Of a DNA stretch of 64,000 bases, positions 32,767 through 44,400 are shown one piece after another (position 1 is the stretch's first letter; each line of letters starts with the position of its first letter). Source of the stretch: Siphonodentalium dalli. Taxonomy: Eukaryota; Mollusca; Scaphopoda; Gadilida; Siphonodentaliidae. A program made the translations under genes and the position numbers. The notes beneath the pieces are model-generated. The model searched no databases and was not told where the DNA came from. It worked only from the letters and a program-made list of their open reading frames with translations. The stretch spans positions 3,844,001 through 3,908,000 of the forward strand of contig CP136061.1 of NCBI GenBank assembly GCA_032622095.1. Reading direction: 5' to 3'.

Positions 32767-34121
32767 AGGAAACCTGGCACACAGCTATCCGTATGTATCC
32801 AGGTAACCTGGCACTGAATGAGTTAAGCAAGATGGAAGTGACTGTACGGAGTCGATGGGTGGGGGTCGTCACTATATATATATGAAAGGTAAATGTTAGT
32901 GACTTGTATCACGAACTATAACACACTTACTAAGTGTACTTTATGTGACAGGATGTCTAACAGCTGCCATTTGGTCACACCAGAACGAAAATATCCAGGT
33001 GTATCCATAATTTTGTACTTTTGATAGAATATACCGAATATTCACAGCTATAGTATGCATGTACATGCACGTGTATATGTTAATACCGGCGCATACGAAC
33101 TTATAATTATCTGAATCACCCACCCCATGTGAATACAGTTACTTCAGCAAAATGTAAATGCATAATTATACATGAAAATAATATATGAAATTTATATTAG
33201 GGGAGAGCATGTTCAGCTATTGTGTCTCTATTATCATATATATTTGGTTTGAGAATAAATTATTTTTATTTTTATTTGAAAAAGCCCCTTTTCGTTTTAC
33301 AATTTTCTAAAATATTGCGATGCGGATCATAACCTTGTGCATGGTTATCTGAATGCTTTCCAACTAGGTTTGTCAATAATATGTACAGTGCATATTGGAA
33401 CTGAAGATTTGTCCAATTATGTTTATCAGTCTTCTTATCTCAATAGAGTCATGTACATGTATATACTATTCCACCGTCGAAATATATGGGTTACATACTT
33501 TTTGTAACAAATTCTAATGTTCACCAATGTTCAACCGGCACACACACAAACGATTTGCATAGTGCACCTAATTCATATCCTTGTCGGTAGATGCGTGCTG
33601 CTCATTTGCATACCAGGGAGTATCTGCAACTGAAACATGACACGTTATCATGCGAGATTACAGTAATAATGTTGGACACAACGATATGTATCCTTTTATG
33701 CATACGTGTCCAAAATACAGATAATCTCGTAGTTAATATAAGTTACGTATATATTTCAACTCACCCAGATATTGAGGCTTTTGATTGGTCGAAAGCTGTG
33801 ACCTGTATGGTGTAGTGTTGTGTTAAATTTGCCACACTATTATACTTGTATATTATCATGCTACATTTATCATTCTACTTAACCAAACTCACATGTAAAT
33901 AGCAATGAACAGAGGCAACAATTTCGAGAACATATATAGATAACTGTGTCCACCAATTTACTGAGGCGTGTCCAAATGAAATTAAAACATTACTGTGAAT
34001 TTTTTTTTTTTAAGTTAACGACGTTGAATTGGCTTTCAAAGAGGCAACATTCGGTTGAATTCACATGTTGGTACAGTTTCTGGTTTCAAAACAAAGCCAA
34101 ATACTGCGCGTTTCGGTTTAG

Positions 34122-34513
34122 CCCTTTACCCAACAGAAGGGCCCTGTGCCAATGCATTCTCTTATATATGCGAGTCGACCATAGGTCGCCTCGCATATAT
34201 AAGAGAATGCATTGGCTTAACACATTAACAATTATAAAATTGTTAAAGAATGTAAGAAAAAATGGTAAAAAGTGTTAAAAAAAGATTTGTTTTAGGCCAA
34301 TGCATTCTCTTATATATGCGAGGCGACCTATGGTCGACTCGCATATATAAGAAAATGCATTGGCACAGGGCATAACTGTAACTATCACAATGTGGTCAAG
34401 GAGCCGGTTCCAATGATATCCATATTTGTATGGTTCTATTGAGACAGACCGAAGATATTTTAGGCTGTTGAAGCTTTATTTGGCCGGTTTTGGCCGGTTT
34501 GTTGGGTAAAGGG
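34122..34513 (-). mobile_element. piggyBac-like MITE, copy 2 (reversed, TTAG flanked)
   Basis: The same element as 5834-6223 in opposite orientation: starts CCCTTTACCCAACAGAAGGG, contains both 69-bp hairpins (34148-34216 and 34296-34364) and ends GTTTGTTGGGTAAAGGG. The flanks are TTAG on both sides (34118-34121 and 34514-34517), a direct duplication that departs from the usual TTAA. Confidence 0.85.
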
Positions 34514-34517
34514 TTAG

Positions 34518-34884
34518 TGAACTAGATTTCAACACGTTCTTGTGGCGATTATTTTTCTCCTCAACTGTTTATCGACAAGTGGATAATCATATTTGTTGTC
34601 AGTAAAACGAGTTGTACTTGATTTCTATTAACGTCATATGAAGGGCATTTGAACAGTCCAGCAGTTTGTGTTGGTATGATACGGTTATGTGGTATGCATG
34701 CTACGAATTCGAATTGTTCGGTGAAATATAATAACAAGAGCATGTCTTTAACTACGGGGGTTTTGTGCCCAGTGGGGAGGGGATAGTTCACTCCACATCG
34801 CACCGTGAGCTATACCCACCCCACTGGGCTCTATATATACCCGCATAGTCAACTCCAAGCCATCATAGCGCCATGCTCTATTTA
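34518..34884. other. Short unique stretch with a hairpin
   Basis: Between two MITE copies. It includes a fold-back at 34765-34831 with arms GCCCAGTGGGGAGGGGATAG and CTATACCCACCCCACTGGGC around GTTCACTCC. No gene; the minus frames at 34561-34972 simply cross these repeats. Confidence 0.6.
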
Positions 34885-35002
34885 TTAAACCTTTACCCAA
34901 CAAACCGGCCAAAAACGGCCAAATAAAGCTGCAACAGCCTAAATTATCTTGGGTCTGTCTCAATAAAACCATACAAATATGGATATCATTGGAACCGGCT
35001 CA

Positions 35003-36417
35003 GGCCCGTTCCAAACGACGGATTTTTGTCGACTCGAATCTAATACCGGACCCACAATTGTATTAAATGCGTCAAAAATGCGACGTTTGAAACAATTAGA
35101 TCCGTGTCAGACGCATCACAGACGAATCTCCGTCCAATTCAGACGTATCTTCGTCGGTGATGCGTCTGAAATCCGTCTTGGTTTCAAACGACGGATTTTT
35201 GTCGACTCGAATCTAATACATGTGACGAGAAAAGCCGAAAGTTGCCGAAAAACGAATGCAAATGATATGATAATGATATGATAATGGTATAATAATGAGG
35301 GAATTCCCCTTATCTGCGGAAATACCCACATGACGTCATTTTTCGCACGCTCTCTTTGTTATAAAGAAAGATATATCTATAAGAATTGCTTAGGTAACAT
35401 TGTGAAATTTGTAATTATTATGGTAGTTTGATTTCCCAACGAACATGGCATGTCACTGACGCACATCTTATGATGGATATAGTATCAATGATTTATAATA
35501 AGTCATATATACCGGTATAAGGGATATGGGTTGTAGCAACTGATTTATAATAATTCATATAGACCGATATTCCTTATTGTAAGGGATATAGGGGTTGTAG
35601 TCTCTGATGTATAATAATTAACATACACCGGTATTACTTATTATAACGGGTAGGGGGTGGTACCACTGATTTATAATAATTCATATATACCGACATTACT
35701 TGTTATGAGGGGTAATTGGGTGGTAACCTCTTATTTATAATAATTCATATATTCCGGTATTACTTATTATAAGGGGCAGAGTGGTAGCCTATGATTTATA
35801 ATAATTTATACATACCGGTATTACTTAGTATGAGGGGTAGGGATAGTAGCCTATGATTTATAATAATTCATATATACCGGTATTCCTTATTATAAAGGAT
35901 ATAGGGTGGTAGCCTATGATTTATAATAATTAATATATTCCGGTATTCCTTATTATAAGGGGTAGGGGTGGTATAGTCTCTGATTTATAACAATTATTGT
36001 ATACCGGTATTTACATGCATGGTATACACATAGATGGTAATTGGTTGCACGATATATAACATTTATTTGTAGCGCCTATTATAGTATATTATATATCTGT
36101 ATGTACTATATACATCCTCGTATACATGATCACATATATTCGCACTGCGGTTGCGCATATATAAATATATGCCTAATTTATACTGTATTTTAGTATATAT
36201 ATGTATAACATATACCGGTATATATAGGCCTCTATATCTACGCGTGACCATTTTTTTACGGTAACCGGGAATCCACCTTTAAATAAATCGACCGATGTAT
36301 TAGATTCGACGCGACAAAGATGCGTCCGTCTGTAACAAAATCTACCGCAGACGCATCACCGACGGATCTAATACAATTAGATTCGAGTCGACAAAAATCT
36401 GTCGTTTGGAACGGGCC
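35003..36417. mobile_element. Harbinger-like non-autonomous element nested in the MITE
   Basis: Termini GGCCCGTTCCAAACGAC and GTCGTTTGGAACGGGCC extend to about 42-bp inverted repeats with one mismatch. The flanks are TCA at 35000-35002 and 36418-36420, and the intact MITE copies carry TCC in one copy of that site, consistent with a 3-bp target duplication. GG-starting ends and 3-bp TNA-type targets suggest PIF/Harbinger. Subterminal GACGCATCA-type words repeat in both ends. No transposase is visible, and the centre is a 62-bp minisatellite. Confidence 0.75.
35485..36010. repeat. ~62-bp tandem array inside the nested element
   Basis: About nine units built on TGATTTATAATAATTCATAT, then ATACCGGTATTACTTATTAT and AAGGGGTAGGGGTGGTAG, spaced about 61-63 bp. 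The ACCGGTAT word is itself nearly palindromic. It is confined to the nested element, so it arose within it or was carried in. Confidence 0.85.
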
Positions 36418-36604
36418 TCATTGACCACATTGTGTTGGTTACAGTTATGCCCTGTGCCAATGCATTATCTTATATATGCGAGTCGACCATGTGTTAATGT
36501 GTTAAGCCAATGCATTCTCTTATATATGCGAGGCGACCCATGGTCGACTCGCATATATAAGAGAATGCATTGGCACAGGGCCGTTCTGTTGGGTAAAGGG
36601 TTAA

Positions 36605-37197
36605 ATATAATACGCTATGCACAGCGCAATATAAATATTTTATTATATGTTTGCGAACATCGAAGTTTGGTTTCAAACAGATGTGCACTGGTGGATATTC
36701 CTACAATAAGGGCGTGGTTTTGTTGTCAGCCAATGTATATTTTTATACATAAAACATATTTATCTTGATTTAACACGATTTATCAGAATTTTTCATTTGT
36801 AAAGGTAGATTCTCCTTTTATATTATAAAACAGTTTTTTAAGTCGGTTAATGGACTCGCATCCAGATCTGGAGTAGCTCGTCCGTTAACCATGACATATT
36901 GAACCCACGGCAAGTGCGACACAATGACAATGGTCCATGACAACCGTGTGTGTTTGGAGAAATGAATATTTGCATTACATATGTGTTTACACTTAAAATT
37001 GATCTAAATAATTGCCGACATTGTCTGTTGTTGTTGTTGTGTCTATTGTAGTGTTGTCTCTGTGGGTGATTACTCGGCACTCAACGATCGGTCATGATTG
37101 TAGCTCCGATGTGCTTGAGTTACATCGATAGGTTACAATGGTACAAATATTTTAGTGTTTACTGTTTTCAGTATAATTCTAAGCTCCTGGATTTTAT
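36605..37197. other. Unrecognised intergenic sequence
   Basis: No gene. The 77-codon minus frame at 36847-37080 has no domain. Confidence 0.5.
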
Positions 37198-37547
37198 TAA
37201 ACACTCCAATAGAAATGGAGAATAATCTTGCTCAAAGTGGTTATTTTTACAAATCTTAAATCCAAAGTGACAACACACACCGCCATTATTATATATAAAT
37301 TAAATTCAGTGACTGTCAATGGCGAAATTGTTTTAATTACTTTATCGCCGATAGTTGCGTCCCGAATCGAGAAGTAAATATTTACAATTGAGCGCAGTTC
37401 AGATGATGTTTTCTATGGAGTGGTAGGGTCGATCTGCCTGAGATTTTGGCGATGTAGTAGAATCCTACATTCCCCCAGTTGTCATACTGCCTGAATACTA
37501 TCTTAAAAGTTTAACGCACCCGAACAAGTCCATAATATGTCTTTAAA
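37198..37547. repeat. Dispersed repeat X, copy 2
   Basis: Partner of 14999-15340 in the same orientation. Shared words include CTTGCTCAAAG, CCCGAATCGAGAAGT, ATATTTACAATTGAGCG and GAACAAGTCCATA. Confidence 0.85.
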
Positions 37548-39976
37548 GTCTGAAAGATTAAAATTTATGCACAAAAATCAAGTATGTTCAATAAACCATA
37601 ATAAAATCAAGTACATCAAACTGTTGTGCCGATGGCAATTTTATCTATGAAAATGTATATGGAAGGGGTGTGTCATATTTGTATATGAAAAGCACAGACC
37701 ATATATACAGGGGGTGGTGGGAAAAAAAGCTCCTGACACATAGGCTATTTTTTTCAGTTTGACCTATCTTAGCACCCACCACCCCAATATGTATCCACTC
37801 CCTTTTTCGAAGATTTGTGACAAATATCTACTCGATAACATAACCTTACAATTAATCACTTATGCTTCCGTTATTGATACTATACGATGCCTTGTTACAC
37901 AGCTTGAGACACGTGGGTTTTTTATTTTTAAATGTATATTATTTATGTTTTATGTGTTTCGTTTTTATCAACTTGTTCGACACCTTAAAGGCACACCTTT
38001 TTTTTCTTACTGGCCCTGACTGCGAACCTACATTTATAAACATTGAAAATCCAGAAATGTACTGAGGTCACAGTTATTGCACATTTTAAAATGTTCTTAA
38101 TGTCCTCAATTGTCTTACTAAATCGTCAAGTCACACAAAACACATCATTTGAGAACAATAGAATGAAATGTAACACTTGGTTAATATACATTTACACATC
38201 GATACAGCCTTTGATGTGAACTTGGGTGCCCTTGTGTGATCTCCTTCTCTGCATGGTGTGGAACATCATAAATGAAGATGCGGTAGAACATTATATATAC
38301 AAGTTGATAGAATTGATTAAATGAGTCTGTTATTCATATGTCAGTTTCCATTTATATTAACACAATGTGAACATGGTGTACCTAGTTTTATGTTTGTTGT
38401 TATCAATTTTTGTTTTGCAAAGATTTTTTATGATACGTAGCAGATAGTGACAATTTGTGTTCGGGTCACAATCTGGAACAGTGGTGAATTCAATGCATCC
38501 AGCAGAGGGGTTGAGTATGGGTTCTGACGTGATACCCCACTCATATATAACACTATATGTTGACATAGGACATTATATGTGGTATATACTTCAGTATGCG
38601 ATGTTTATTGCCATGAATGGGTCAAAATTGATGATCTATTTTGAAAAACAGGCATGAGGGGAAAATATTGCAGCTTGTGGAAAAATCAGATTTTTGAGTT
38701 GATGGTGATCCACCCACCACCGCCTACGTGTCTGGAACATTTCCACACCACCCCCTGGATTATAGGCTATTAATCAATCAGAGCACAGTTCATTCCGCGA
38801 GTTTCCTCCCGCATCCATTGGGGGGGGGCATATTTACACGACAACTCGCACGATTTGCGACGTGGCTGGAGGTTCTCTGTTGAGTGTGTCTCGAGCTTCC
38901 CAACTGTTGAACAGTTCCAACCTAACACCCCCATATTGTTGGATAATTTCAAACTGATGGCCATATTAGTCCAAACAATATTGACATGAAGTAAGTCAAT
39001 ACTCGAGCTGTGGTTTAAAAAACATAAAAGTTCACATTAAATATTGGTTTGAAACTCACAGCATTGATCAATTTTAACATATATTTGGTCTGAAATTCCA
39101 ACTTTTGGCTAAAGTTGGTGATGAGTGGGACACACACAAACCAACCGTCTCCACGATGTGTCGGTGACATCGCAGAAATCTGACGTGTTAACGCATCAAT
39201 ATCGCCGAACATGCCTGTTTTGCATAATATACGAAACTATCTTCTATCATTCAGTTTTGGGTCCCGATTTTCGTCGCAAATGGTGCGGGTATGTTGTTGT
39301 GATCACCGTGCAACGATGGTTCTATCGGTAAAACAGATCACATTCCATCTTATAATATTAAATATGAATGAAACTACTTATCCAAATTGATTGTGTTGTT
39401 ATTCTAGCACAATGAGACTACTTGCGCGCTATTCTCCCGCAATGCTCGAATTATAATGCATCTATATAATATGCATTATCTTCTTGGAGAGAATCATTGA
39501 CATATCCATGATCCTGGCTTTCGATCGTCTGCAATCCATCTCACACGAGAACTTAACTGCGCTACTTCTAGAAAGTACGACCCTTTGTGAATGCACAAGG
39601 GATTGTTCTAACTCCGAGGAACTGACCTCTAATCCCGCTGTGTTTATTCTATACACGCGTGTAACGCAATGCGCCCCTGACATATGATTCTCTTGCCATT
39701 TGTTGCCATATTTGTGTATATATATTGTATTCCTTATAAATGTATAGTGTATATAATCCCACAAAGGAGGTATTAAAGATATATATAATAGTGGTGAATA
39801 AAAGCTAAGTTGACCCAATGCGGATACGGTATAAATGTGGGATTACAGTCAACTGCATCATATATTTATACCGTATTGATCGTGGTCGTAATAAGTATTT
39901 GGCACACATCAGAACAAAATATCTCTCTTACTATCACGATAAATTATATCAGCTGAAAAAGCAATGTATACAGCAA
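37548..39976. other. Unrecognised intergenic region
   Basis: No gene is supported over 2.4 kb. Frames at 37759-38065, 38357-38657, 38770-39331 and 39462-39818 overlap one another on both strands and show no family motif, signal peptide with domain, or splice-linked partner. A run of nine G lies near 38820. Confidence 0.5.
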
Positions 39977-40560
39977 TACACCCATATTTGACAAACCCAC
40001 TGACAATGAATCCCGAAGAAGGACCATGCAGTTTGGCTAACAACATGAATCACGAACATATTGCCTACGATACCAACATAAAGAGATTCATATAAGAACT
40101 ATACAGACCCACTGCACACTATTAAAGTATACCCGTCAATATACGCGCCTGACAACTTTTGAACGTAAAAATTACGGTCATGCTGCAGCATAATTATTCC
40201 ACGATTCAAAACCGTTTTGGGTAACTGTCAGACTGTAATCCGTAACTGCCAGACTGTAATCCGTAACTGTCAGACTGTAATCGGTAACTGTCAGACTGTA
40301 ATCCGTAACTGCCATACTGTAATCCGTAACTGTCAGACTGTAATCGGTAACTGTCATACTGTAATCCGTAACTGTCAGACTGTAATCCGTAACTGTCAGA
40401 CTGTAATCGGTAACTGTCAGACTGTAATCGGTAACTGTCAGACTGTAATCGGTAACTATCAGACTGTAATCCGTAACTGTCAGACTGTAATCCGTAACTG
40501 TCAGACTGTAATCGGTAACTGTCAGACCGTAGTATTTTGATATCGTTCGGCACACTTTAG
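39977..40560. repeat. Local duplication W, copy 1 (with expanded array)
   Basis: Matches 40798-41085: ACACCCATATTTGACAA, TGACAATGAATCCCGAA, CAACTTTTGA-CGTAA, ATTACGGTCA, CTGCAGCATAATTATTCCA (other copy CTGTAGCATAATTATTCCA), CAAAACCGTTT, then GGTAACTG units. This copy holds the expanded 21-bp array at its right end. Confidence 0.85.
40217..40533. repeat. 21-bp minisatellite, ~15 units
   Basis: The unit is GTAACTGTCAGACTGTAATC plus C or G. Being 21 bp, it gives open frames on both strands (repeated TVTDYSL, SDSYRLQ or NCQTVI). In the neighbouring duplicate only about two units exist, so the array expanded after duplication. Confidence 0.95.
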
Positions 40561-40797
40561 GGGAGACGCATGTTTAATAATTAATAATATCACACAACGC
40601 TCCAATCACCAAATAGCTTATTGGCTTGGCTAGTCTTTATTTGTATCCCAACGCTGAGTTAGGTTTTTAGTTGTAATATAACATCATATATCATAATGAA
40701 GAATACATAATTCACAAATATTCTGTCGCATTGAAAACAAATGTTGCTACGCAGTGCATGTGGTCCATTCAAGCAGGGAGCAATCAACTGGACTTGG
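40561..40797. other. Spacer between the two W copies
   Basis: No gene or repeat is recognised. Confidence 0.5.
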
Positions 40798-41085
40798 GCC
40801 ACACACCCATATTTGACAAGACATTGACAATGAATCCCGAACATATATACGATAAGATAAGATACCAATATAAATAGATTCATAAGAACTACAGACTCAC
40901 CACCACAAACTGTTAAACCCGTCAGTGTCAGACCGCGCAACGTGGCTGCCAACTTTTGACCGTAACATTACGGTCAGGCTGTAGCATAATTATTCCATGG
41001 TACAAAACCGTTTGGGTAACTGGCAGACTGTAACCAGTAACTGTCAGACCTTGGTATTTCATTACCGTTCAACACCCCTTAATTA
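40798..41085. repeat. Local duplication W, copy 2 (unexpanded)
   Basis: Partner of 39977-40560 with about two 21-bp units (GGTAACTGGCAGACTGTAAC and CAGTAACTGTCAGACCTTGG). It represents the pre-expansion state of the minisatellite. Confidence 0.85.
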
Positions 41086-41434
41086 ACACAGATACCGTAT
41101 ATATAACTAATAACGGTCAGACTAAAAAATAAAACATTGCGTACCCAGGATATAAATTTAGTACTCTCGAATTTTCCCCTGACTAGCACCCCCCTCCCCC
41201 ACCTGGTCCGGACTGTTCTTCAGCACGGAAACAATAAAGGACGCTCGTTGGAAGTCTGTCACGTATACGATAAACGAGATTGAGAATAGTTGGAAAATTG
41301 GTGACATTTTTTTTTTCAGAGTAAATAAAGTCTTTCGAGTTCCTGATGCTGGTATAGGACACACAGTGATGCGATACTTTTTCTACGGTGTCATTTGTGC
41401 GGTGTTGGGCTAATCTTAGCGATTTGAGCAAATG
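41086..41434. other. Left flank of the 33-bp satellite
   Basis: No gene. The tail of the giant minus-strand frames (…TFAQIAKIS or DICSNR) is encoded here and shows no domain, which is expected if it is merely read-through from the array. Confidence 0.6.
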
Positions 41435-44400
41435 TCAGTGTCTGTATAATACATGATGATACCCACCCCAGTGTCTGTATAATACATGATGATACCCACC
41501 CCAGTGTCTGTATAATACATGATGATACCCACCCCAGTGTCTGTATAATACGTGATGATACCCACCCCAGTGTCTGTATAATACATGATGATACCCACCC
41601 CAGTGTCTGTATAATACATGATGATACCCACCCCAGTGTCTGTATAATACATGATGATACCCACCCCAGTGTCTGTATAATACATAATGATACCCACCCC
41701 AGTGTCTGTATAATACATGATGATACCCACCCCAGTGTATGTATAATACATGATGATACCCACCCCAGTGTCTGTATAATACATGATGATACCCACCCCA
41801 GTGTATGTATAATACATGATGATACCCACCCCAGTGTCTGTATAATACATGATGATACCCACCCCAGTGTCTGTATAATACATGATGATACCCACCCCAG
41901 TGTATGTATAATACATGATGATACCCACCCCAGTGTCTGTATAATACATGATGATACACACCCCAGTGTATGTATAATACATGATGATACCCACCCCAGT
42001 GTCTGTATAATACATGATGATACCCACCCCAGTGTCTGTATAATACATGATGATACCCACCCCAGTGTCTGTATAATACATGATGATACACACCCCAGTG
42101 TCTGTATAATACATGATGATACCCACCCCAGTGTCTGTATAATACATGATGATACCCACCCCAGTGTCTGTATAATACATGATGATACCCACCCCAGTGT
42201 CTGTATAATACATGAAGATACACACCCCAGTGTCTGTATAATACATGAAGATACCCACCCCAGTGTCTGTATAATACATGATGATACCCACCCCAGTGTC
42301 TGTATAATACATGAAGATACCCACCCCAGTGTCTGTATAATACATGATGATACCCACCCCAGTGTCTGTATAATACATGATGATACCCACCCCAGTGTCT
42401 GTATAATACATGATGATACACACCCCAGTTTCTGTATAATACATGATGATACCCACCCCAGTGTCTGTATAATACATGATGATACCCACCCCAGTGTCTG
42501 TATAATACATGATGATACCCACCCCAGTGTCTGTATAATACATGATGATACCCACCCCAGTGTCTGTATAATACATGATGATACCCATCCCAGTGTCTGT
42601 ATAATACATGATGATACACACCCCAGTGTCTGTATAATACATGATGATACCCACCCCAGTGTCTGTATAATACATGACGATACACACCCCAGTGTCTGTA
42701 TAATACATGATGATACCCACCCCAGTGTCTGTATAATACATGATGATAACCACCCCAGTGTCTGTATAATACATGATGATACCCATCCCAGTGTCTGTAT
42801 AATACATGATGATACACACCCCAGTGTCTGTATAATACATGATGATACCCACCCCAGTGTCTGTATAATACATGATGATACCCACCCCAGTGTCTGTATA
42901 ATACATGATGATACACACCCCAGTGTCTGTATAATACATGATGATACCCACCCCAGTGTCTGTATAATACATGATGATGATACCCACCCCAGTGTCTGTA
43001 TAATAATTGATGATACCCACCCCAGTGTCTGTATAATACATGATGATACCCACCCCAGTGTCTGTATAATACATGATGATACACACCCCAGTGTCTGTAT
43101 AATACATGATGATACCCACCCCAGTGTCTGTATAATACATGATGATACACACCCCAGTGTCTGTATAATACATGATGATACCCACCCCAGTGTCTGTATA
43201 ATACATGATGATACACACCCCAGTGTCTGTATAATACATGATGATACCCACCCCAGTGTCTGTATAATACATGATGATACACACCCCAGTGTCTGTATAA
43301 TACATGATGATACCCATCCCAGTGTCTGTATAATACATGATGATACACACCCCAGTGTCTGTATAATACATGATGATACACACCCCAGTGTCTGTATAAT
43401 ACATGATGATACACACCCCAGTGTCTGTATAATACATGATGATACACACCCCAGTGTCTGTATAATACATGATGATACACACCCCAGTGTCTGTATAATA
43501 CATGATGATACCCATCCCAGTGTCTGTATAATACATGATGATACACACCCCAGTGTCTGTATAATACATGATGATACCCACCCCAGTGTCTGTATAATAC
43601 ATGATGATACCCACCCCAGTGTCTGTATAATACATGATGATACCCACCCAGTGTCTGTATAATACATGATGATACCCACCCCAGTGTCTGTATAATACAT
43701 GATGATACCCATCCCAGTGTCTGTATAATACATGATGATACCCATCCCAGTGTCTGTATAATACATGATGATACCCATCCCAGTGTCTGTATAATACATG
43801 ATGATACACACCCCAGTGTCTGTATAATACATGATGATACACACCCCAGTGTCTGTATAATACATGATGATACCCATCCCAGTGTCTGTATAATACATGA
43901 TGATACACACCCCAGTGTCTGTATAATACATGATGATACACACCCCAGTGTCTGTATAATACATGATGATACACACCCCAGTGTCTGTATAATACATGAT
44001 GATACACACCCCAGTGTCTGTATAATACATGATGATACACACCCCAGTGTCTGTATAATACATGATGATACCCATCCCAGTGTCTGTATAATACATGATG
44101 ATACACACCCCAGTGTCTGTATAATACATGATGATACACACCCCAGTGTCTGTATAATACATGATGATACCCATCCCAGTGTCTGTATAATACATGATGA
44201 TACACACCCCAGTGTCTGTATAATACATGATGATACACACCCCAGTGTCTGTATAATACATGATGATACCCATCCCAGTGTCTGTATAATACATGATGAT
44301 ACACACCCCAGTGTCTGTATAATACATGATGATACACACCCCAGTGTCTGTATAATACATGATGATACACACCCCAGTGTCTGTATAATACATGATGATA

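Larger units (their letters stand above)
30651..34117. other. Unrecognised intergenic region with a hairpin and poly-C tracts
   Basis: No gene is supported across 3.4 kb. Two overlapping minus frames (31652-31972 and 31917-32210) and a plus frame (33591-33815) carry no domain. A hairpin with arms TATACGTCGCC and GGCGACGTATA lies at 31507-31550, and two poly-C runs are listed separately. The 33946-34278 frame runs into the MITE at 34122. Confidence 0.5.
34889..36600 (+). mobile_element. piggyBac-like MITE, copy 3, split by a nested element
   Basis: TTAA at 34885-34888 and 36601-36604 border an element whose left end is ACCTTTACCCAACA (first base changed) and whose right end is GTTGGGTAAAGGG. 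The left half matches copy 1 up to ACCGGCT, then a 1.4-kb insertion intervenes, and the right half resumes at TTGACCACATTGTG. The first hairpin has lost its right arm and most of the linker. The order of events is MITE first, nested insertion later. Confidence 0.85.

Noticed and set aside
40178-40555. Three overlapping repeat ORFs (VTDYSL, SDSYGLQ, NCQTVI)
   Set aside because: They are by-products of the 21-bp minisatellite and are open on both strands at once.
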